Assembly: GCF_002109325.1 (NCBI RefSeq)
Contig: NZ_CP015348.1
Coordinates: forward strand, 897,001 to 961,000
Source of the DNA: Sporosarcina ureae
GTDB taxonomy: Bacteria > Bacillota > Bacilli > Bacillales_A > Planococcaceae
Length of the DNA stretch: 64,000 nt
Direction: 5' to 3'
Shown here: one piece after another, positions 1-7,601 of the stretch
Numbering within the stretch: position 1 is the stretch's first letter
Layout: each line of letters opens with the position of its first letter
The notes under the pieces: model-generated
Seen by the model: the letters and a program-made list of their open reading frames with translations, nothing else
Databases searched by the model: none
What the model was told of the DNA's origin: nothing
Made by a program: the position numbers and the translations under genes

Positions 1-1
1 A

Positions 2-97
2 GTCTTCAAAAATGGTGAAAAGCATGCACACTTGCATAGTGCGTTTGCGAAGTCACCTGAACAAGTTATGGCGTTCTTAGATGAAGTAAAGATCTAA
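2..97 (+). CDS. C-terminal end of an unidentified protein (cut by left edge)
   Basis: The reading frame is open from the left edge for 31 codons and stops at TAA, just before an intrinsic terminator. The visible residues are hydrophilic and end in FLDEVKI. Only the tail is present, so no family can be assigned. A thioredoxin-like tail is conceivable but unsupported. Confidence 0.55.
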   Translation, partial: VFKNGEKHAHLHSAFAKSPEQVMAFLDEVKI

Positions 98-110
98 AGA
101 TGGTAATAAA

Positions 111-147
111 AATGCTGAGAGCCTCTAGGTTCTCAGCATTTGTTTTA
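111..147 (+). terminator. Intrinsic terminator of the left-edge gene
   Basis: A perfect 10-bp stem (aatgctgaga / tctcagcatt) with a 10-base loop is followed by a T-rich tract, 13 bases after the upstream stop codon. Confidence 0.85.
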
Positions 148-165
148 TAGTTTAGTTTGAAGGTC

Positions 166-293
166 TAAGAGCGGTTGCGTGGCGGCTATGAGTGGTTAAC
201 ACGGCTGATAGAGCGCTCAACGGCCTGGATAGGGCGGTCGCGCGGTTGGCTAGAGCAGTCTAACCGGTTACATAGAGCGGTCACGCGGATTCA
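166..293. repeat. Six degenerate tandem copies of a 21-22 bp unit
   Basis: Reading from 166, units begin at 166, 187, 209, 230, 251 and 273. Each starts TA(R)GAGCGGTY and continues with a CGG-containing second half; the approximate consensus is TAGAGCGGTCNNNCGGNTNG. Copies are 21 or 22 bp, about two helical turns. The array fills the gap between the upstream terminator and the C39-like gene. The GAGCGGTTG...GGCGGCT core of the first copy resembles the loop of the hairpin elements at 15574 and 15700. No coding function is apparent. Confidence 0.7.
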
Positions 294-350
294 TTGAGCA
301 TTTCAGCATTCCCAGCCCCATAACATACCCACTAAAAGGAGGCATTCAGC

Positions 351-866
351 ATGTCCAAATACATAGAAGTGAAAGGCAAATCACAATATGATCACGACAT
401 TGAACCACGCTATCGTCCATCGGCTTGCGGGTCTGTTACAGCGTATGTATTGTTGCGCCATTTCTTTCCCACCGAACAAACTCCTTCTATTAATGAGCTG
501 TATCGAACATTAGGTAGTACGAAGATTGGTTTGCCTACTTGGCGGTTTGTTCGTAGGCTGAACCAAATGCTCGGCTCGCAATGGAATGTGAAAGTTTGTA
601 CTGTACAGCAGGCAATTGAACAGATCGATGAAGACCGTCCTGTTGCGTTGAAATTTGATAAATGGTTCAAATTCAAATGGCGTAGTCGTTTTTCATTCAA
701 TTACCACTGGGTCGTAATGGTTGGCTATGAATATGTAGACAATCAACTGCTTGTACTCGTTCATGATCACGGTGGCAGAAATAGCGCGAGCCGTGTACGC
801 TCTATCCCTTATGAGCCGAATAAAAAGATTTTGACGTTTGTTACGATCGAACCGTTAAAACGGTGA
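351..866 (+). CDS. C39-like cysteine-protease-fold protein
   Basis: This 171-residue protein resembles the papain-like Peptidase_C39_2 group. A candidate nucleophile Cys26 sits in PSACGS, a candidate His119 in NYHWVVMVGYE and a candidate Asp139 in LVHDHGG. That order (Cys, His, Asp) and the spacing fit the family. There is no signal peptide or membrane segment, so it is probably cytosolic. AAAGGAGG lies eight bases before the ATG. Its 3' end overlaps the convergent ypcP gene by 12 bases. Such domains cleave leader peptides when fused to ABC exporters, but no exporter or precursor peptide is nearby. The substrate is unknown and proteolytic activity is inferred from the fold only. Confidence 0.7.
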   Translation: MSKYIEVKGKSQYDHDIEPRYRPSACGSVTAYVLLRHFFPTEQTPSINELYRTLGSTKIGLPTWRFVRRLNQMLGSQWNVKVCTVQQAIEQIDEDRPVALKFDKWFKFKWRSRFSFNYHWVVMVGYEYVDNQLLVLVHDHGGRNSASRVRSIPYEPNKKILTFVTIEPLKR

Positions 867-1742
867 AACCGGTAGGCCTTGTTTTGCAATCATGGAGTAG
901 CCCTGTTCTTCCATTACTTTGGCGGTTTCTACCGTGAACTCGGGAATGATCAATTCTTCTAGCGGATCATCCAGCTTGATTTCACAATGAATCGTTGCGA
1001 GATCTCTTGATATCATCAACATCTCTTCTTCTGCGTTTAGCTTCTTTTGCAAACCTGCCGTTAAGTTTTCTTTCGCTGCAAGCACGCCATCGACCGAACC
1101 ATACTCCTGTATGAGCTTCAATGCCGTCTTCGGTCCAATCCCCTTCACACCAGGATATCCGTCGCTCGAATCTCCAGTAAATGCTTTCATATCAATAAAT
1201 TGCTTCGGCGTAATTCCATACTCTTCTATAAAACGTGCTTCCGTGTATTCATCATACTGCGTGAATCCTTTTTTCGTTAGCGCAATCGACACATCCGGTT
1301 TCAACAACTGGAGTAAATCTTTATCCCCCGATACTACGGTCAATTTGGCTTCGTCTTTCCACGTTTCAACTAGCGAACCAATCAGATCATCCGCTTCCAT
1401 GTTCTTAATTCCATAACTCTTCCATCTTAGCGTTTCCGATACTTCGCGTGCCATATCGAACTGTGGAATTAATTCTGGTGCAGGTGCTGGGCGATGCGCT
1501 TTATAGTCTGCGAATAATTCATTACGAAATGTTTTCGATCCCATATCCCAGCACACCGCCAAATGTGTCGGTTGGAAAATCGAGATGGCACTCATCGTGT
1601 GACGTGCAAACCCTTGTACCCCGTTCGTCGGTACATCCATTGCATTGCGGAAAAACTGACCACTATGTGCCGTCGCAAAAAACGAACGGAACAAGAGCGC
1701 CATTCCGTCTACTACTAAAATATGCGGTTTATTTTCATTCAT
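855..1742 (-). CDS. ypcP: 5'-3' exonuclease YpcP (DNA polymerase I-type 5' nuclease)
   Basis: The 295-residue protein matches the stand-alone 5' nuclease of Bacillus, about the same length as YpcP (ExoA). Acidic metal-site motifs are visible: VVDGMALLFR at the N-terminus, MEADDLIG near residue 118 and VVSGDKDLLQ near 140. A helix-hairpin-helix clamp (PGVKGIGPKTALKLIQEYGS) follows near residue 200. The enzyme removes RNA primers and 5' flaps, a role redundant with PolA's own nuclease domain. The start is an ATG with a modest upstream ribosome site. It is monocistronic and convergent with the C39-like gene, overlapping it by 12 bases. Confidence 0.93.
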   Translation of the reverse strand: MNENKPHILVVDGMALLFRSFFATAHSGQFFRNAMDVPTNGVQGFARHTMSAISIFQPTHLAVCWDMGSKTFRNELFADYKAHRPAPAPELIPQFDMAREVSETLRWKSYGIKNMEADDLIGSLVETWKDEAKLTVVSGDKDLLQLLKPDVSIALTKKGFTQYDEYTEARFIEEYGITPKQFIDMKAFTGDSSDGYPGVKGIGPKTALKLIQEYGSVDGVLAAKENLTAGLQKKLNAEEEMLMISRDLATIHCEIKLDDPLEELIIPEFTVETAKVMEEQGYSMIAKQGLPVSPF

Positions 1743-1858
1743 TATAGTCCACTTCCTTCACCTATAGTTTAGCACAGCTGTCGAACGAAGAGAGAATAAG
1801 GTCAAATGACTATCAGGCTGCATATGATAAAACGAATAGAAAAAGGAGGCGTAATGAG

Positions 1859-2386
1859 TTGAATCCACAAGACGAATTTATGTGGTATCCACAATACACA
1901 GATCAAAATTGGCAAGGTGCTGATCCACAAGGCTTCTCTACAGCGCAATCGTTTTCACCTTGGCAACCTTGGTTTTCAGGATCACAAGGTTTTCCAGGTA
2001 TGCAGTGGTTCCCAGGTATGCCAGGATTCCCGGGGTCATCTGGTTTTCCACAGCAACCTAATTTCCCTGGACAGCAACCCGGTAGACCAGGAGGCAATCA
2101 AGGGTCACCCAATCAAGGTGGGCAGGCGGCCGCTCCTACTACTCCGCCACCGAATCAAGTTCCAAGTTACCCGGAATTCCAGACGTTCGCGGTAGATCCA
2201 GGTGCCATTGCGGGTTGCTTGTATCGCTTTACGTATGTATGGACATCTCGACGCAATGGATTCTGGTTCTACCCGACATTCGTCGGTAGACAATCCGTAG
2301 CAGGTTTTCAATGGAACGCGCGAAGATTCCGCTGGGAGTATATCGGTATTGACTTACAACGTATCGATCAGTTTCGTTGTGTTTGA
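1859..2386 (+). CDS. Gly/Pro-rich protein with conserved aromatic C-terminal domain (paralogue 1)
   Basis: The 175-residue protein starts at TTG; AAAAAGGAGG ends nine bases upstream, and a nearer ATG at 1853 is closed at once by a stop. Residues 1-100 are low complexity, with FPG/FPGM repeats and Gln/Pro runs. Residues 110-175 form a compact domain rich in Trp, Tyr and Arg (DPGAIAGCLYRFTYVWTS, then FYPTFVGR and FRWEYIGID, ending FRC) that is closely conserved in the next gene. There is no signal peptide. CATATGATA at 1821 would fit a SigK -10 box, so spore-coat expression is possible. A coat or exosporium-type role is inferred from composition; I do not recognise a named family. Confidence 0.75.
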   Translation: MNPQDEFMWYPQYTDQNWQGADPQGFSTAQSFSPWQPWFSGSQGFPGMQWFPGMPGFPGSSGFPQQPNFPGQQPGRPGGNQGSPNQGGQAAAPTTPPPNQVPSYPEFQTFAVDPGAIAGCLYRFTYVWTSRRNGFWFYPTFVGRQSVAGFQWNARRFRWEYIGIDLQRIDQFRCV

Positions 2387-2413
2387 AACAAGTAGAAAAG
2401 AAGGAGTGATAGT

Positions 2414-3040
2414 TTGAGTCAGCAGAATGAAGGTATGTGGTATCCGCAGTTGCCTGATGGTTATCCAGGGCGACAGCAAGAGACGTATCAACAGCATCAA
2501 CCGCAACATGGTCAATATCCACAACATGGGTGGCAAGGTGGAAATACCCCTGGTTATCCGCCACCCAATCAACAGAATCCTCAATGGCCACCTGGTTATC
2601 CAGGACAGCAGCCAGGATATCCTGGGCAACAGCACGGGCATACACCACAACCAGGATATCCCGGGTACCCTCAACAACCTTCATATCCAGGGTATCCTAG
2701 TCAACCAGGACATCATCAACAGCATTATCCAGGACAGCAGCCAGGTCATCAACACGGACACCAAGGTGGTCAACCACAACAAAGTGCACCGACTTTTGCT
2801 CCACCAAGCCAAACGCCGAGTTATCCCGATGCCCATTTACGTGCAGTCGACCCAGGCGGAATAGCGGGATGTCTGTACCGTTACACGTATGTATGGACTT
2901 CGCGGAATAATGGATTCTGGTACTATCCAACATTCGTTGGCAGAACTTCGATTGCCGGCTACCGATGGGATCCACGCCATTACCGATGGGAGTATTATGG
3001 ATTAGACTTAAAAAAGATTGATTCATTCAGATGTATGTAA
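2414..3040 (+). CDS. GYPGQQ-repeat protein with conserved aromatic C-terminal domain (paralogue 2)
   Basis: This 208-residue tandem paralogue begins at TTG with AAGGAGTGAT upstream, 27 bases after the previous stop. Residues 1-140 are GYPGQQ/YPGYP/HGH repeats, very rich in Gln, Pro, Gly, His and Tyr. The last 65 residues repeat the neighbour's domain (DPGGIAGCLYRYTYVWTS, YYPTFVGRTSIAGYRW, YRWEYYGLDL, FRCM). The head is more Gln/His-rich than in paralogue 1, so heads diverge while tails are conserved: a tandem duplication with a fast low-complexity arm. A terminator follows. A structural coat or surface role is plausible but unproven. Confidence 0.75.
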   Translation: MSQQNEGMWYPQLPDGYPGRQQETYQQHQPQHGQYPQHGWQGGNTPGYPPPNQQNPQWPPGYPGQQPGYPGQQHGHTPQPGYPGYPQQPSYPGYPSQPGHHQQHYPGQQPGHQHGHQGGQPQQSAPTFAPPSQTPSYPDAHLRAVDPGGIAGCLYRYTYVWTSRNNGFWYYPTFVGRTSIAGYRWDPRHYRWEYYGLDLKKIDSFRCM

Positions 3041-3068
3041 AAAGCATTTTATACAATTGATATATCGA

Positions 3069-3097
3069 AAAAAACCTGACTATTTGTCAGGTTTTTC
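3069..3097 (+). terminator. Intrinsic terminator after the Gly/Pro-rich pair
   Basis: The inverted repeat aaaacctgac / gtcaggtttt with a 5-base loop and a T-run lies 30 bases after the second paralogue. Confidence 0.85.
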
Positions 3098-3192
3098 TTA
3101 TTTACGACATATCTTTACAATGGACTCGTTTTACTCTAACATTTAAATAATGATATTTTTAAAATCATCCATATAAAGGAGTTGAAAATCAT

Positions 3193-3759
3193 ATGAAAAC
3201 CCGCATTCAACAATTAATTGAAAGCAAGAGAAATTTACATATTCTTTACTCCTACAAAGATCTAGATCACCATATCCAATTGGTTGCGGCGTATATTGAG
3301 GAAGGTGTTCGCGCGGGCGAATATACCATTCTAATAGACAATGAACGTATACATCTTTTGATAAAAAATGAGTTACAGAATAGGTTAAACGAAGAGGAAA
3401 TGAAATACCTTCATTTCATCAATAATTTCCACTTCTATTATTCTACTGGTAGCTATCATCCCGCTACGATTGAACAGTATTTAACAGAAACTGTCACGCC
3501 TTATGTAGAAAATCAATTACTATTCCGTTCATGGGCACATGTAGAATGGGCGACGATGGACGGTCCTTGGCATATTATAGAGGACTTGGAGAGGTTCGTA
3601 GACCACGCCGTGAACGAATTATCATTTCCGCTGATCTGTGCTTACAAAGAGGAAAGCATGCCCGAGCATTTGCAAGAATTACTATTTAAAACGCACCCGC
3701 TCATTATAGTAAATGATGAGCTCGTACAATCAGAGGTATACGAAAGAGAATGTAAGTAA
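3193..3759 (+). CDS. MEDS-domain (DcmR-like sensory) protein
   Basis: The 188-residue protein consists of a MEDS domain. HILYSYKDLDHHIQLVAAYI near residue 16 is followed by GVRAGEYTILIDNER, the LHFINNFHFYY strand and SFPLICAYKEESMPEHL. The domain is RecA/KaiC-like in fold and is found in sensory proteins such as DcmR and in Bacillus histidine-kinase partners. No output domain is attached, so it may act as a stand-alone sensor or a partner in signalling. AAAGGAG precedes the ATG. It is monocistronic between terminators. The ligand is unknown. Confidence 0.75.
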   Translation: MKTRIQQLIESKRNLHILYSYKDLDHHIQLVAAYIEEGVRAGEYTILIDNERIHLLIKNELQNRLNEEEMKYLHFINNFHFYYSTGSYHPATIEQYLTETVTPYVENQLLFRSWAHVEWATMDGPWHIIEDLERFVDHAVNELSFPLICAYKEESMPEHLQELLFKTHPLIIVNDELVQSEVYERECK

Positions 3760-3783
3760 AGTTCCTAGCGCCATTTACATAAC

Positions 3784-3812
3784 TAAAAACCTAGTCAATT
3801 AACTAGGTTTTT
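3784..3812. terminator. Bidirectional terminator between MEDS and alkD-like genes
   Basis: A perfect stem (aaaaacctagt / actaggttttt) with a 6-base loop has A- and T-runs on both sides, suiting both convergent genes. Confidence 0.85.
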
Positions 3813-3813
3813 G

Positions 3814-4500
3814 TCATTTCCTTTTCATACCACGAATGATCTCCTTCACGTCTGCCCCTACCCGTGTCGATTCCGTGATTTTCTGCAATGCTTTATTATA
3901 CGTAAACAAATCCAATGAGTGATCCCCTGTTAAATACTTCATCGTCTGATCGGGCAACTTCACAAAACAAATAGACAGCGCCCATGCAACTGCCATTTTT
4001 GCATAATATCCTTCATGTTGTACATCATCTAATAAATCAAGAACTCTGTCGATATAGTCAGGTTCAATATAATAATCAAGCAACATGACTATACCGAAGC
4101 GAAGTTCATACTCCTTGTCGGAAATCATATACGGTTGAAGGAATGACCATACACGTTCTTTATTTTGCTTGGTGAATTTTAACCCTGTACAAAAACTGTC
4201 GCAAACAGACCAGTTATCTATTTTGGGTACAAATGTCTCTACATACGTCAAAAGTTCCTCTACATCCGCTTTTGCATATCCAATGACTAAACCTTGTAAC
4301 ATCACTTCTTCAAAGTACTCGTCATTCGCAGTTTGCAAATATGTCCGCCAGTCACCTTTTGCAATCTCCTTTGCGAGTTTGCGGAGTTCCGGCATGCGCA
4401 CTCCGAGTACATTATCGATATTCGGTATGAGCGCGGATATAAACTTCTGATAGCTAGCCTCTTGTAGTTCAAAAATTTGTTTTCTGATCGTGTCTTGCAT
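3814..4500 (-). CDS. AlkD-like DNA alkylation repair glycosylase
   Basis: This 228-residue all-helical HEAT-repeat protein matches the AlkD family, which excises positively charged N3- and N7-alkylpurines without base flipping. The family's Trp/Asp/Arg active-site set appears conserved: Trp97 and Asp101 in DNWSVCDSF and Arg134 in ELRFGIVMLL, with the same W-x3-D spacing as B. cereus AlkD. AAAGGTGAT precedes the ATG. It lies just upstream of the shared terminator and has no obvious functional partner. Substrate range cannot be judged from the sequence. Confidence 0.88.
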   Translation of the reverse strand: MQDTIRKQIFELQEASYQKFISALIPNIDNVLGVRMPELRKLAKEIAKGDWRTYLQTANDEYFEEVMLQGLVIGYAKADVEELLTYVETFVPKIDNWSVCDSFCTGLKFTKQNKERVWSFLQPYMISDKEYELRFGIVMLLDYYIEPDYIDRVLDLLDDVQHEGYYAKMAVAWALSICFVKLPDQTMKYLTGDHSLDLFTYNKALQKITESTRVGADVKEIIRGMKRK

Positions 4501-4520
4501 AAAGTATCACCTTTTACGTT

Positions 4521-4934
4521 TTATTTTTTCGGTTCAATAATAGGTAGTGGTCTATTGACTAGTTTAGGTGGTAGGGGTGTGATAGTGCAAAAGCAATTGA
4601 TATTGACTATAATACAGCTTTTTGTCTTCTTGAGGGAGTAAAGTTCTTCGCAGTCTTCCACTGGATTCCCTTCCATATCGACTGGCTCGAGTAAGGTCAG
4701 AGTCGCGCAGCATGTATCTATATCGATTTTTTCCAATCTGAAATATGGAGTCTTTATACATTGATAGTGAGCACTGAACGGCTTTTGTAATGCACAGTCA
4801 TGCAGTGTAAAGGGGATTGTATCGTAGACAGGTAGTGAACAGACAAATTGTAATCCATGGCCGAATTTCTTCATCATCTCTTGTTCTTCCAGTAATTTTT
4901 TCATTGCTAGACAAATCACACTAGGTTCATTCAT
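4521..4934 (-). CDS. Spore coat protein, CotY/CotZ family
   Basis: This Cys-rich protein (137 residues from the chosen start, ten cysteines) follows the CotY/CotZ plan: DTIPFTL, then TPYFRLEKID, CCATLTLLEP, a Cys in VEDCEELY, and CIIVNINCFC near the end, then PKLVNRP. In B. subtilis these proteins form the disulfide-linked insoluble crust or outer coat. An ATG exists at 4952, but AAGGGAAGG lies inside that extension and is well placed for the ATG at 4934. It follows the ATP-grasp pair on the same strand, 100 bases downstream, which fits a spore-surface neighbourhood. Confidence 0.85.
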   Translation of the reverse strand: MNEPSVICLAMKKLLEEQEMMKKFGHGLQFVCSLPVYDTIPFTLHDCALQKPFSAHYQCIKTPYFRLEKIDIDTCCATLTLLEPVDMEGNPVEDCEELYSLKKTKSCIIVNINCFCTITPLPPKLVNRPLPIIEPKK

Positions 4935-5037
4935 CATTTTCCTTCCCTTCATATATACGTATCTCTTATATATATGCCAAAGTAGAATGACAGGTTAGGT
5001 TTGGGCAAGCATGAATAGATAATTATTTGAAACCTTA

Positions 5038-6057
5038 TTAAGTTGATTCATTTTTCTTGGCGACATACATGGCATAAGGAATATGGTTCTTTGCTATAGC
5101 GATTATGAAATCTACGCATCCCGGTCTCCAATTCACTTCGAAGATCCATAGCTTATTATTTTCATCGATACCTATATCAATACCCAGCTCATCGAATTCC
5201 ACGTCATAAGTACTTTCGAATTCAATCGTGAAGTGCTCAGCAAATTCCTCTAAAGTTTTTTTCATATTCATCCACTCATCATCAAATTCTCTTTGTAAAA
5301 ATGTTTTTAACTCTCCCTTACTACCGCCGCGTGAGATGTTGCTAGTCACTCGATCCGTCGTACCTATCCGAGGGAAAATGATGGGAATTATCCATTTCCC
5401 CTCTCTGTCCTTTTGAACATGCAGTCTTAAATCATACGGATTCCCATCTTTTGTTCGGCATAAAATATATGGTTGAACCAAATAGTCTTCCTCACTGATT
5501 AAGTCTTGAAGTTCGGAAATAAGTTGTTTTCGATTCGTAGTTGTCTTTTCTGTATCGACTACTTTCTGAAACAGCTCTCCATCTTGCTCTATAAACCAAA
5601 CCCCCTTCCCTTGACTGCCGGATACTGGTTTGATAATCACTTTTTTATATTTTGTCAAAGCCTCCAATACATCTTTCGGTTGATCCACCCGTATAGAAGG
5701 GATCAAATACTTTTCAAATCCTGACATTTTACTAATTCTCTTATAGACACTCATTTTATTGCCAACCGGTTGTGAAGTGAAAGGAATCATTTCACTTAAT
5801 TTATCGTAGACGGCAGTATCTTCATCGGTTTTCATCCAGTATGAATTGAAAATGACATCCGGGAACAACAATTCTTTTTGAATCCATTCGCCCTGTTCAT
5901 AAACATAGCCTGAAATTACGTTTGTCGTGAAATTAACATCGCGTGGTGAAAAGTAGTAAAAATTTATTCCTTCCATTTTAGCAACAGCTGCCCAGGCGAA
6001 AGCTCTATCTACTTTGCTTGGGTGTTTATTTGAATGCAACATTCCTACTGTAATCAT
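5038..6057 (-). CDS. YheC/YheD-family ATP-grasp protein (spore coat-associated)
   Basis: The 339-residue protein has the YheC/YheD layout: an N-terminal domain with VGMLHSNKHPSKV, then an ATP-grasp fold with the flexible loop KPVSGSQGKGVWFI at residues 143-156, a strand VQPYI, and metal/phosphate ligands in DIGIDENNKLWIFEVNWRPG near residue 305. ATP-grasp enzymes couple a carboxylate to an amine or thiol with ATP. B. subtilis YheC/YheD are coat-associated. The start codon follows AGGAGTGAG, which overlaps the stop of the upstream ATP-grasp gene; only 6 bases separate the two, so they are very probably co-translated. Substrate unknown. Confidence 0.85.
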   Translation of the reverse strand: MITVGMLHSNKHPSKVDRAFAWAAVAKMEGINFYYFSPRDVNFTTNVISGYVYEQGEWIQKELLFPDVIFNSYWMKTDEDTAVYDKLSEMIPFTSQPVGNKMSVYKRISKMSGFEKYLIPSIRVDQPKDVLEALTKYKKVIIKPVSGSQGKGVWFIEQDGELFQKVVDTEKTTTNRKQLISELQDLISEEDYLVQPYILCRTKDGNPYDLRLHVQKDREGKWIIPIIFPRIGTTDRVTSNISRGGSKGELKTFLQREFDDEWMNMKKTLEEFAEHFTIEFESTYDVEFDELGIDIGIDENNKLWIFEVNWRPGCVDFIIAIAKNHIPYAMYVAKKNEST

Positions 6058-6063
6058 CTGCGC

Positions 6064-7287
6064 TCACTCCTCATTCGTTTCTATATAGAACTTGATATTC
6101 TTCGCTGCATGCAAGGCATTTTGTTTCGCTTTTGATGCTGAATCGCCCGAAGCTATGACGTAACCATATCGATTTCCCATCGAAGTGGGTGGAGTCATGA
6201 ACGTGCCTTTACGTGGCTTCACGTAGACTTCACGCACACCTTCATATATCATGGCATTGTTTTTTCCTGTCACTTTCAGTAATGTACCGTAAGCATTCAC
6301 GGTAATATAATGCGTATAAATATAATTTTCGTGCCTTCTCTTCAAATTCATTTCTTCTCCAATAAAAAGCTTCAATGTCTCTTCCATTAAATTAATTCCA
6401 TACGCCTCTTCTATCATGCGATTCATAGCACCACCCGAAATTCTTGGGTTCAATTCAATCAACTTCCAGGTATCCCTGACATATCGTAGTTCAAGGTGAC
6501 AGGCTACATTTTTTGCACCTAAATCCTCACAAATAGATTCTATTGTCTTGAAAAGCTTATCGTATAAACTTTTCTCCAGTGATAATTGAAAATCATAACC
6601 GGTAATGATGAACTTCAAGTCTTTTTGAATGTCCTGTTTAATCACTGCAACTAGGTGGTGCTCCCCGTCAACCACTACAAGTTCAACTAAATATTGAGGT
6701 CCATCCAAGTATTCTTCAACGACAATTTGCTGGCCAGGGTGGACTTTCAACATGCCCTTCATGACACGCATCATTTCTTTTCGATCTTCAACGAGATATA
6801 CGTCTCTTGATGCCTTTGAAAGTGGCGACTTGATGATGAGGGGAAATACCTCCTGTTCGATGATGAACTGTTTCAAATTTGCCGATGTTTCATAAATCAT
6901 AAACTTAGGTGTCGCTTCGTTCTTAGCTAATGCTGTTCTAGTTAATACTTTGTCCTCCATTTTCAGATAGGCATCAGCGGAAATTTTCGAATCGCAAAAT
7001 TCATTCGCAAGATGGGCAGTCATCGAAACAAATGGATCTACGAAACTGAAAATCCCTTTCAACTTCATTCCCGACTTCTGTAGTGAATGAATCTGATGAC
7101 GAATCACCACTTCCGTTAGGCTGTCAACATGAATCATATGTGTAACTTCGGGGAACTCTTCCCTTTGCTCGAGATACTTCATATTCTCGGTTAGCAAGAC
7201 CGTTACATAGCCTATCCTTTCTGCAGCCTTTATGGCTTCTCTGCTCGAACCACTCTTCGTGGTTTCCACAAACAAAATAGTATCCAT
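6064..7287 (-). CDS. ATP-grasp carboxylate-amine ligase-like protein
   Basis: The 407-residue protein has a biotin-carboxylase-like N-domain (residues 1-100), a lid with FPLIIKSPLSKASRDVYLVE near 150, and an Mg-ATP site with LIELNPRISGGAMNRM near 285. The ELNPRxSGG motif is typical of carboxylate-amine ligases such as dipeptide ligases and PurK-like enzymes. There is no biotin or carbamoyl-phosphate domain. AAGGAGAG precedes the ATG. It is the first gene of a two-gene ATP-grasp operon, with a CotY/Z gene downstream. I infer a small peptide or amino-acid conjugate, possibly for the spore surface; the substrate is not readable. Confidence 0.8.
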   Translation of the reverse strand: MDTILFVETTKSGSSREAIKAAERIGYVTVLLTENMKYLEQREEFPEVTHMIHVDSLTEVVIRHQIHSLQKSGMKLKGIFSFVDPFVSMTAHLANEFCDSKISADAYLKMEDKVLTRTALAKNEATPKFMIYETSANLKQFIIEQEVFPLIIKSPLSKASRDVYLVEDRKEMMRVMKGMLKVHPGQQIVVEEYLDGPQYLVELVVVDGEHHLVAVIKQDIQKDLKFIITGYDFQLSLEKSLYDKLFKTIESICEDLGAKNVACHLELRYVRDTWKLIELNPRISGGAMNRMIEEAYGINLMEETLKLFIGEEMNLKRRHENYIYTHYITVNAYGTLLKVTGKNNAMIYEGVREVYVKPRKGTFMTPPTSMGNRYGYVIASGDSASKAKQNALHAAKNIKFYIETNEE

Positions 7288-7484
7288 TTCACACTCTCCT
7301 TCGTCAAAGCCTGTTATTCATTTGCATATGTTAATGAAAATACAAACAAAACAGTCACTTATTTTGGCGTTCTTTTAATCATATGAAAGAGTATAGCTAG
7401 TCGGATAGGCCTTCGAACATGCGTACATATAGTTTTTGCATCTGGGAAACATTGAATATAAAAAGAATAATTAGGAAACTTCCA

Positions 7485-7512
7485 TTGAATTGTTCAGATT
7501 AGCAAGTATAAT
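7485..7512 (+). promoter_or_regulatory. Candidate SigA promoter for the dehydrogenase-transporter operon
   Basis: TTGAAT at 7485 and TATAAT at 7507 are separated by 16 bp, 90 bases upstream of the dehydrogenase start. A second TATAAT follows at 7515. Confidence 0.45.
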
Positions 7513-7525
7513 AGTATAATGTTCG

Positions 7526-7548
7526 TTAGAATAGTTATAAAATTCTAA
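7526..7548 (+). promoter_or_regulatory. Candidate repressor operator
   Basis: A perfect 7-bp inverted repeat (TTAGAAT / ATTCTAA, 9-bp spacer) sits just downstream of the -10 box, where a repressor would block transcription. No regulator gene adjoins it. Confidence 0.35.
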
Positions 7549-7601
7549 TCAATGGAACTACTTTCAATAAAATGAATTCAACATACAAGGAGAGAACAAC
7601 T

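Noticed and set aside
166-293. CRISPR array
   Set aside because: The units are contiguous 21-22 bp repeats with no unique spacers, they are degenerate, and no cas gene is in the window.
351-866. Bacteriocin leader-peptidase/export system
   Set aside because: The C39-like domain is not fused to an ABC transporter and no precursor peptide or exporter gene lies nearby.
855-1742. Truncated DNA polymerase I
   Set aside because: Length and end match stand-alone YpcP-type 5' nucleases of Bacillus, and no polymerase domain remnant follows.
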